Positions 12,691-18,902 of a DNA stretch of 36,047 nucleotides are shown here, one piece after another. Each line of letters starts with the position of its first letter. Within the stretch, counting starts at the first letter, position 1. The stretch spans positions 1-36,047 of the IMG/VR virus record IMGVR_UViG_3300050120_000032. The stretch is one strand, 5' to 3'. Position numbers and translations under genes: made by a program. The notes under the pieces are model-generated. The model had not been told where the DNA came from, searched no databases, and was given only the letters and a program-made list of their open reading frames with translations. This stretch comes from a virus.

Positions 12691-13052
12691 AGCGCTCAGC
12701 GCTCCTGCGAACTACACCCATGGCACGTACGCCTATGCGGCGTCGTGCACGCAAAGCTCGTCCGGGCCATGACAAAGCCTATCTGAACGCCTGCAAGGGG
12801 CAATCGTGCTTCCTGTCGATCACTGGCGTATGCCGCGGTGAATCGGAAACGGTCGTTCCGTGCCACGCTAACTGGGCGGAATACGGGAAGGGCATGGGCA
12901 TCAAGGCAAAGGACATATACACCGTACCCGGCTGCGCGCGATGCCATGCCGAGTTGGATCAAGGATTCTCGCTCACCAAAGAGGCCAAACGCGCCGTTTG
13001 GGAGTGGGCCTACACACGCTGGTCAACGGTTCGGGATAAGGAAGAGGTATGA
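12687..13052 (+). CDS. DUF1364-like nuclease-domain protein
   Basis: The 121-residue protein has an Arg-rich N-terminus (residues 1-28) and then C-x5-ITGVC, an HANWAEYGKGMGIKAKD block and PGCARCHAELDQG, as in DUF1364/Ref-like HNH proteins. Metal ligands are probably Cys/His pairs around residues 36, 48, 59 and 83-87. Ref-type proteins are RecA-dependent nucleases; whether this one cuts DNA is inferred. Both ends overlap neighbours by ATGA. Confidence 0.8.
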   Translation: MKRSALLRTTPMARTPMRRRARKARPGHDKAYLNACKGQSCFLSITGVCRGESETVVPCHANWAEYGKGMGIKAKDIYTVPGCARCHAELDQGFSLTKEAKRAVWEWAYTRWSTVRDKEEV

Positions 13053-13468
13053 CACAAGGATTCGTCTACGCATTAAGCAACCCCTACATGCCCAATGTCT
13101 ACAAGATTGGGATGACTGAACGCAGCCCCTTTAAAAGAGCGGACGAGTTGAGTAATTCGACATCCGTCCCTTGTTCATTTCAGGTGATGATGTTTATCGC
13201 TGTCGACAACATGGAGGAGGTTGAGTCTGACGCCCATCAGATGATGGTGAATGAGCGGATCGCAACCAATCGAGAATTCTTCCATTGCCAGGCACGTGAA
13301 ATCTATTGGGCGCTTTCTTCTTTCGATACCCAAGCCAAATGGATGGATCCAGATTTCGAACATTTGGTTGATGTCCAAGAAGATGCGTTTAACCGCGAAC
13401 AAGCTGCATTGCGCGCGTCGATCCAGGTGGGCCCTCAGTCGAACGTTGTCTCAATGCTGGTTGACTAG
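13049..13468 (+). CDS. T5orf172/GIY-YIG domain protein
   Basis: The first 90 residues match the T5orf172 branch of the GIY-YIG fold: GFVYALSNPYMPNVYKIGMT, then FKRADELSNSTSVP and a central EVESDAHQMM with REFFHC. In this branch the hallmark becomes VYALSN...YKIGMT. Related domains occur in homing and anti-phage nucleases as well as in standalone phage proteins of unknown role. The last 40 residues are an unrelated helix. The start overlaps the DUF1364-like gene by ATGA. Confidence 0.85.
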   Translation: MTQGFVYALSNPYMPNVYKIGMTERSPFKRADELSNSTSVPCSFQVMMFIAVDNMEEVESDAHQMMVNERIATNREFFHCQAREIYWALSSFDTQAKWMDPDFEHLVDVQEDAFNREQAALRASIQVGPQSNVVSMLVD

Positions 13469-13471
13469 CCC

Positions 13472-14299
13472 ATGTCGAATCAATGGCTCCGCCTTTGGCA
13501 TGACATGCCCAACGATCCGAAATGGCGGACCGTTGCTCGAATCGCGAACCAGCCGATTTCGCTTGTGCTTTCGGTGTATCTGCACCTTCTAGTGGACGCG
13601 TCACGCAACGTCACGCGCGGTCACGCCACTGTCACGCACGAAGATTTAGCAAGCGCACTCGACGTGACAGAAGAGGTTATCAAGGCGATTTTGGCCGCGA
13701 TGCAAGGTCGCGTTTTGGATGGCATTAGGCTGTCAGGATGGGAACTCCGCCAGCCTAAAAGAGAGGACTCTGGCGACGAATCTACCGGGGCAAAGTCCGC
13801 TGCACAGAGGAAAAGGGAGCAACGTGAGCGTGCTCGTTTGCAAGGCTCCGAACCTGCCGATCAGCAATGTCACGATGAGTCACGCAGTGTCACGCTAGAT
13901 AAAGAAGAAGATAAAGAAGAAGATAAAGAGAAAGATAAAGATAAGAAAACAGAAAAGAAAGAACCTAAACCCGCTGCGCGTGTTTCGTCGCTCTCGGTTT
14001 CCGACCTGAAAAAGTTTGGTGTCGCTTCCCAAACTGCAAACGAATTTCTTTCAATCCGGAAAAGCAAGCGCGCCCCGTTGACCGAACTCGCAATGGCTGG
14101 AATCAGACGTGAGGCCGATATCGCAGGGTTGAGCGTTGATAACGCTTTGAGGAAATGCATCGAGCGTGGCTGGCAATCCTTCGACGCCTCATGGGTTCAG
14201 TCGCGCGCTGGTCCTGCCCATCCAGGCATGAACAAGCAAGAGGCCCTGGAAGCCAGCAACCAAGCCGTAGTTGAACGCATGTTACGGAATTCGCTATGA
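13472..14299 (+). CDS. replication initiation protein, O-like
   Basis: This 275-residue protein begins WLRLWHDMPNDPKWRTVARI and has a winged-helix type region to about residue 90 (ATVTHEDLASALDVTEEVI, AMQGRVLDGIRLSGWELRQP), as in phage replication proteins. A highly charged linker of Lys/Asp/Glu repeats lies at about 145-165. The C-terminal part (ALRKCIERGWQSFDASWV) resembles the end of phage O/DnaT-like proteins. It probably binds an origin that may lie in its own coding DNA; the repeated CACGC/TCACG motif at 13600-13640 is a candidate. The partner is the next gene. Confidence 0.75.
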   Translation: MSNQWLRLWHDMPNDPKWRTVARIANQPISLVLSVYLHLLVDASRNVTRGHATVTHEDLASALDVTEEVIKAILAAMQGRVLDGIRLSGWELRQPKREDSGDESTGAKSAAQRKREQRERARLQGSEPADQQCHDESRSVTLDKEEDKEEDKEKDKDKKTEKKEPKPAARVSSLSVSDLKKFGVASQTANEFLSIRKSKRAPLTELAMAGIRREADIAGLSVDNALRKCIERGWQSFDASWVQSRAGPAHPGMNKQEALEASNQAVVERMLRNSL

Positions 14300-14949
14300 C
14301 CCCCGACCAAAAACCCAAGTTCCTGAAACTGATCGCGGCGGTGTTCGCCTTCTATCGACAGGATACATCCGAGTTTGCGCTGAACGTCTGGTGGCAAGCG
14401 GCAACGCCATTCGACTACGAAGCCGTTGCAGACGCGTTGAACCGGCATTGCGTGAACCCGGATAACGGCCAGTTCATGCCAAAGCCTGCCGACGTGGTGA
14501 AGATGCTCCAGGGGTCTACCAAGGATTCCGCGCTGGTGGCCTGGGCGAAAGTCGACAAGGGCATCCGGCAGATCGGCACCTACGCCACGGTGGCATTTGA
14601 TGACCCGATCATTCACGCGGTGATTCAGGAAATGGGCGGATGGGTGGCACTAGGCACGAAAGAAGAGAAGGAATGGCCGTTCATACGCAATGAGTTTGAG
14701 GCCCGATACCGCGGCTTCAAGGCGCGCAACGATGTCCGTGAATATCCGCACGCGCTGGTTGGCATTGCCGAATCTCAGAATGCACAGTCGGGCTTTCCGT
14801 CAGATCCCCCGGTGCTGATTGGCAATCCCGAGGTCGCCAAGAAGGTGCTCGAGAACGGCTCTGACAAGCCGACGATCAGCTTCACCCGCGTACATACCAA
14901 TCTGGATCAATCGGTGCCGCAACTCGAATCCGAAAAGGACGAAGCATGA
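14296..14949 (+). CDS. DUF6475 replication partner (P-like position)
   Basis: The first 110 residues fit DUF6475: FLKLIAAVFAFYRQDTSEFA, WWQAATPFDYEAVADALNRH and FMPKPADVVKMLQG. It directly follows the O-like gene by ATGA overlap, where a helicase loader such as lambda P usually lies. The loading function is an inference from position and from the similarity in layout to P-type proteins. The C-terminus is low-complexity. Confidence 0.75.
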   Translation: MTPDQKPKFLKLIAAVFAFYRQDTSEFALNVWWQAATPFDYEAVADALNRHCVNPDNGQFMPKPADVVKMLQGSTKDSALVAWAKVDKGIRQIGTYATVAFDDPIIHAVIQEMGGWVALGTKEEKEWPFIRNEFEARYRGFKARNDVREYPHALVGIAESQNAQSGFPSDPPVLIGNPEVAKKVLENGSDKPTISFTRVHTNLDQSVPQLESEKDEA

Positions 14950-15452
14950 CCGACCACACCGAAATCGCCCTCGATCCGAACGCGGGGACGCTGAAGGCAG
15001 ATTGCACAGATTCGCAAACCGTCGAAATGGTGTCTTTCACCATTCCCGGCCAGCCGGTGGCGAAGGGTCGTCCACGGATCGGTAGCCGAAACGGGCAGGC
15101 CATGATGTACGCCCCTGAGAAGACGGTGAACTATGAGGGCGTCGTCAAGCTGTTTGCGGCTCAGGCGATGCGAGGGCGTCCGCTGATTACCGGCCCGGTG
15201 CGACTGGTCATGAATGTGGCGCTGCAAATCCCAGCATCGTGGTCGGGCAAGAAGCAGCGGGCGGCGCGCACTGGCGAGTCGCTGCCCACCGGAAAGCCTG
15301 ACGCAGACAACGTTATCAAAATGATTTGCGACGCGTTGAACGGCGTGGTTTGGAAGGACGACAGCCAGGTCGTGAACATCGATATGTGTAAGCGCTACTC
15401 GGACGAGCCGAGTGTGAGGGTGCGTGTGCATCAAATAGGAGAGGGAAAATGA
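14946..15452 (+). CDS. rusA: RusA-like Holliday junction resolvase
   Basis: The 168-residue protein has the RusA core: VAKGRPRIGSR after residue 38, and the acidic active-site region KPDADNVIKMICDALNG with D119, D121 and D129, followed by WKDDSQVV. It cuts four-way junctions arising in phage recombination and replication. The first 27 residues are an extension relative to most RusA; the ATG at 14946 is kept because it overlaps the preceding stop, but M28 is an alternative start. Confidence 0.93.
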   Translation: MTDHTEIALDPNAGTLKADCTDSQTVEMVSFTIPGQPVAKGRPRIGSRNGQAMMYAPEKTVNYEGVVKLFAAQAMRGRPLITGPVRLVMNVALQIPASWSGKKQRAARTGESLPTGKPDADNVIKMICDALNGVVWKDDSQVVNIDMCKRYSDEPSVRVRVHQIGEGK

Positions 15453-15787
15453 CACCAATCATCAGCAAGACCGCCACCGGAAAGTACGTAGCCGAAGGGG
15501 ATGGCGTGAGGCGCATAGCCTGTTCGCCGGATGAGGCCATGGAGGCGTGGGTAAAGGGGCGTGCTGCGAGGATCGCCAGGGATCGAGCAGCGGCACGTTC
15601 GGCTCGATTGGCTGCGGAAGCGGCGATGCCCAAAACAGAGGCCCGCACACCGCCAGCATTCAGGCCGCTCAAATTCGGCGCGGGGCTGCTCATGGTCAAT
15701 GCTGCTCGTGCACGGGCTGCGCAGCCGCCGATGATGAGCGTGACGGGGGATGGGCGCGGATGGGTTGAGGGTGGTGATTCGCGATGA
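15449..15787 (+). CDS. hypothetical basic protein, 112 residues
   Basis: The protein has a short N-terminal beta segment and then an Ala/Arg-rich helix (ARIARDRAAARSARLAAEAA at about 39-58), with a Gly-rich end. No family is recognised. ATGA overlaps connect it with rusA and with the small membrane gene downstream. Confidence 0.6.
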   Translation: MTPIISKTATGKYVAEGDGVRRIACSPDEAMEAWVKGRAARIARDRAAARSARLAAEAAMPKTEARTPPAFRPLKFGAGLLMVNAARARAAQPPMMSVTGDGRGWVEGGDSR

Positions 15788-15963
15788 TTACCTTCGTGCT
15801 CGCGATCTGCATATTTTGCGCCGTGCAGATATTCACCAGATTGGATTTTCTACTCCACGGCGTTGTGCCTGATCGGACGTATAGCGACATGGTCGGGGCC
15901 GTCCTCGCGGCGCTGTTCGTTTTAGTGTGGGGCTGTTTGTTAATAAAACGGGAGAAATCTTGA
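15784..15963 (+). CDS. small two-helix membrane protein, 59 residues
   Basis: The ORF starts MITFVLAICIFCAVQIFTRL and has two hydrophobic segments, about residues 2-17 and 36-54, with a basic end KREKS. The ATG overlaps the upstream stop (ATGA) and its own stop overlaps the TTG start of the next gene. The function is unknown; it lies outside the lysis region, so a holin role is not supported. Confidence 0.65.
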   Translation: MITFVLAICIFCAVQIFTRLDFLLHGVVPDRTYSDMVGAVLAALFVLVWGCLLIKREKS

Positions 15964-16082
15964 ATTACGGAATCGGTGTTTTGACGGTGCTGGTCATGCT
16001 TGTTATTGCCATATGTGGCTATTGCATCTGGCAGGATTCCCGCGACGGGTGGGATGGATGCATCGAGGGGGAGGGGGAATGA
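15960..16082 (+). CDS. small single-pass membrane protein with TTG start, 40 residues
   Basis: Starting at TTG 15960 (overlapping the previous stop as TTGA), the ORF encodes NYGIGVLTVLVMLVIAICGY then an acidic, Trp-containing tail and a stop that overlaps the next ATG as ATGA. A GGGAG site lies 7 bases before the TTG. The overlap at both ends is good evidence of translation despite the rare start. The function is unknown. Confidence 0.6.
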   Translation: MNYGIGVLTVLVMLVIAICGYCIWQDSRDGWDGCIEGEGE

Positions 16083-16546
16083 CACCGAATCCATTTGAGG
16101 ATCACGATCCGGTCGAGGATCTTTTGATCCGGTTCTGGTATCCGTCCCTGTGCGCCTATCGGCCAAACCTCGGAACGGGCCAGTGCTCGCCCATGTTCAG
16201 GGATACGCAAAACAACGCCGGGAACGTCTACCACGACGACTCAGACGCAGCGGACGCGGCGGACCGAGCAATCCATCGCATCATCGCCAAATCGGTTGAG
16301 GCATGTGTAGATGCATTGCCAACATGGCAGATGCGTGTGGCCGTTGAGCTGCACGCTGCAAACCGCTCAGGCGCGCATGTGTGGGGCAACGCACGCATGA
16401 GCCCTGACCAATTGCTCGAAGCGTGGCAGGAGGCTCGGATTCTCCTGCAAACGGCATTCGCGCAGCGGGAGTTGTTGGAAAAGGTTGCAAAAATGACGCA
16501 ACCCTCCGATAATCCGCACAGAGGCCGAATAGCCTCCAAAATTTGA
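16079..16546 (+). CDS. hypothetical protein in the late-regulator (Q) position
   Basis: This 155-residue protein has an N-terminal part with LIRFWYPSLCAYRPN and an all-helical centre AADRAIHRIIAKSVEACVDALPTWQ..VAVELHA. It is the last gene before the terminator at 16582 and the late genes, where lambdoid phages keep the antiterminator Q. I recognise no Q family motif or zinc site, so the role stays open. The start is fixed by ATGA overlap with the TTG gene. Confidence 0.65.
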   Translation: MTPNPFEDHDPVEDLLIRFWYPSLCAYRPNLGTGQCSPMFRDTQNNAGNVYHDDSDAADAADRAIHRIIAKSVEACVDALPTWQMRVAVELHAANRSGAHVWGNARMSPDQLLEAWQEARILLQTAFAQRELLEKVAKMTQPSDNPHRGRIASKI

Positions 16547-16581
16547 GCCTCGTCTGAGAAATCGGCCGGGGCTTTTCAATT

Positions 16582-16616
16582 GCCGCGCATCCTTTCAGGG
16601 GATGGCGGCTTTTTTT
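16582..16616 (+). terminator. intrinsic terminator between early and late genes
   Basis: GCCGC and CATCC pair with GGATG and GCGGC, with one bulged G, and a run of seven T follows. It closes the rightward early operon. If late transcription starts upstream of it, it would have to be read through by an antiterminator. Confidence 0.8.
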
Positions 16617-16632
16617 ATGCCCGGAGAGAGCG

Positions 16633-16989
16633 ATGGACGAAACCACTAGCACCGAACAATCGGTCGAACTGATGCCCGATGCGCCGACTGCGCCTGTAGC
16701 CGATGCGCCGGTTGTTGAATCTGGCGAGCCGGTTGCGTCCGAACCCAACCCCGACCTCGATCCCGCCGACCCCGCCAGCCAAACGCGTCAGCCCGGCTCC
16801 GTCGTCGTACCGTATCCCGCTCCCGCAGTGGATATGACCGTTGCCACTGTGCCTGTTGCGCAAGCTAAGGCCGAGAGGCGCAACTTGCTCGATGAGATCG
16901 AGGCAGATTTGGTGATCCTCGAAGGCCTGCCTGCGCATTTGGTGGACAAGATCCGTGCCTATCTGCGCGGCAAGAAAGCGGACGTTTGA
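16633..16989 (+). CDS. hypothetical Pro/Ala-rich acidic protein
   Basis: The 118-residue protein is disordered for its first 75 residues (many Pro, Ala, Asp, Glu) and ends in a helix, AERRNLLDEIEADLVILEGL, then a basic AYLRGKKADV. A GGAGAGAG site precedes the ATG. It is the first gene after the terminator, next to the terminase genes; the function is unknown. Confidence 0.7.
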   Translation: MDETTSTEQSVELMPDAPTAPVADAPVVESGEPVASEPNPDLDPADPASQTRQPGSVVVPYPAPAVDMTVATVPVAQAKAERRNLLDEIEADLVILEGLPAHLVDKIRAYLRGKKADV

Positions 16990-16999
16990 CAGCTTTAGC

Positions 17000-17308
17000 A
17001 TGACCAAAGCACCGAAGGCCTCGCCCGTAATTAAAACGGGTGGAAAACCTTTCTTTGCCGGTAAACCTGGGCCAGGTCGCCCGAAGGGTTTGCAGAACAA
17101 AACCACCATCGCAGCCAAAGACGCAATTGCCCAGGCTGCTGAGCAATTGGGTGGTGCAACGCGCCTCGTAGAGTGGGCGAAAGAAGACCCCGCCAACGAA
17201 CGTGTGTTCTGGGGATCGATCTATCCCAAGCTCCTACCGTTACAGGTTACGGGTGAGGGTGGGGGTCCGGTCATGTTCGCTGTCTCGGACATAGACGAGG
17301 CAATATGA
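17000..17308 (+). CDS. putative small terminase subunit
   Basis: The 102-residue protein starts MTKAPKASPVIKTGG and contains GPGRPKGLQNKTTIAAKDAI, typical of short phage DNA-binding proteins placed before terL, and ends LPLQVTGEGGG. It probably recognises the packaging site, though it is shorter than the classical small terminases. Its stop overlaps the terL ATG by ATGA. Start 17000 is preferred to an upstream ATG that overlaps the previous gene and adds an Arg-rich extension. Confidence 0.7.
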   Translation: MTKAPKASPVIKTGGKPFFAGKPGPGRPKGLQNKTTIAAKDAIAQAAEQLGGATRLVEWAKEDPANERVFWGSIYPKLLPLQVTGEGGGPVMFAVSDIDEAI

Positions 17309-18642
17309 AGCTGAACGCCAAGCAACAGGAAGCGCAACGCATCCTGGCCGGTGCTGCTACGCACGTCATGCTGTTCGGCGGCTCACGCTCGGGTAAAACA
17401 TTCCTGCTCGTGCGCAACGTTGTACTGCGTGCGTTGAAAGCTCCTGGATCACGTCACGCCATCCTGCGATTTCGATTCAATGCCATCAAGGCGTCCATCA
17501 TCATGGACACGTTCCCTAAAGTAATGGCGCTAGCATTCCCAGGCGTGGAAGCGCATATCAACAAAACAGATTGGTTCGCCACGTTGCCCAATAAGAGCGA
17601 GATTTGGTTCGGTGGGCTGGATGACAAGGAGCGCACCGAGAAGATTCTCGGCATGGAGTTCGTCACCATCTACCTAAACGAATGCAGTCAGATTCCGTGG
17701 GCGAGCGTAGGTGTTGCATTAACCCGGCTCGCACAGAAGGCCATTCAGAAGATCAAAGGCCGCGACGACACCGAACTGACGCCGCGCGTGTATTACGACT
17801 GCAACCCGCCATCGAAGGCGCACTGGTCGTACAAGGTATTCCGCCAGAAGACGGACCCCGATTCCAAGCAGGCCAATCCCAACCCCGACAACTACGCCAG
17901 TTTCCAGATTAACCCAATGGATAACGCCGAAAATCTTACATCCGGCTATCTGGAAACGCTGCGCTCGATGGGTGCTCGTCTGCGCGCCCGGTTCATGGAC
18001 GGCAAGTTTGCTGATGCCACGCCAAACCAGCTATTTACCGAAGAGAACATAGAGCAATACCGCATCATTGGTGGCGAACTGCCTGACATGGTACGCATTG
18101 TCGTTGCTGTCGACCCGTCTGGATCCGGCGATGTGGATAACGCGGATAACGATGCGATTGGCATCGTCGTCGCTGGCTTAGGAACAGATGGCAATGCCTA
18201 CCTGCTCGAAGACTGCACCGTGAAGGCTGGCCCTGCGACATGGGGCAAGATCGCCACGGATGCCTATGACCGCTGGAATGCTGATGTTGTTGTAGGTGAG
18301 ACGAACTACGGTGGTGCAATGGTGGAATTCACCATCCAGACCGCGCGCGCCAGGACGCCATATCGCGCTGTCACTGCTACGCGCGGCAAGGCTGTGCGTG
18401 CCGAGCCAATCTCAGCCCTGTACGAGCAAGGCAAGGTGCGCCACGTCGGCAACTACCTGGATCTTGAGGACGAACTCATCGCGTTCTCGACCTTTGGCTA
18501 CACAGGCGCATCGTCGCCCAACCGTGCAGACGCGCTGATATGGGCCATCACTGCCTTATTCCCTGGCATCGTCAAACCCAAGAAAGAGGCTAAACCAAAA
18601 GTGCACGAAGAACCATCATCCCTCGGCTGGATGGCGGCCTAA
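17305..18642 (+). CDS. terL: terminase large subunit
   Basis: The 445-residue packaging motor has Walker A GGSRSGKT at residues 25-32, a Walker B-like VTIYLNE ending at E126 (Asn replaces the usual Asp before Glu), and the RNase H-like nuclease with D270 in VAVDPSG and D409 in NRADALIWA. The ATPase drives DNA into the prohead and the nuclease cuts concatemers. The order small subunit, terL, small ORF, portal matches P22-like and related phages. Confidence 0.96.
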   Translation: MKLNAKQQEAQRILAGAATHVMLFGGSRSGKTFLLVRNVVLRALKAPGSRHAILRFRFNAIKASIIMDTFPKVMALAFPGVEAHINKTDWFATLPNKSEIWFGGLDDKERTEKILGMEFVTIYLNECSQIPWASVGVALTRLAQKAIQKIKGRDDTELTPRVYYDCNPPSKAHWSYKVFRQKTDPDSKQANPNPDNYASFQINPMDNAENLTSGYLETLRSMGARLRARFMDGKFADATPNQLFTEENIEQYRIIGGELPDMVRIVVAVDPSGSGDVDNADNDAIGIVVAGLGTDGNAYLLEDCTVKAGPATWGKIATDAYDRWNADVVVGETNYGGAMVEFTIQTARARTPYRAVTATRGKAVRAEPISALYEQGKVRHVGNYLDLEDELIAFSTFGYTGASSPNRADALIWAITALFPGIVKPKKEAKPKVHEEPSSLGWMAA

Positions 18643-18654
18643 AAAGGAACAACC

Positions 18655-18861
18655 ATGCCCGTATTAACCCAGAACCAAGTGATCGATTCAACGGGCCAGT
18701 TTCCGCTCGATCCCGACTCATTGAAGCATGTATATACGTATGCTGGCCCTAATGGTGCGCTGGATACCGACACATGCACAGACGGCGTGCACACGTGGAT
18801 CAAAACGTTCACCTATACCGGGACGTCCATGACCGGTGAATCCGCGTGGGTGAAGCAATAA
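18655..18861 (+). CDS. hypothetical protein, 68 residues
   Basis: A small beta-rich protein (MPVLTQNQVIDSTGQFPLD...) with a Tyr/Thr-rich end. An AAAAGGAAC site precedes the ATG. It lies between terL and portal; similar short ORFs occur there in other phages, but its role is unknown. Confidence 0.65.
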   Translation: MPVLTQNQVIDSTGQFPLDPDSLKHVYTYAGPNGALDTDTCTDGVHTWIKTFTYTGTSMTGESAWVKQ

Positions 18862-18902
18862 TCCTCGGCGATACGTTGCCTGTTCAGGCGCAAGGGTAAT
18901 CC

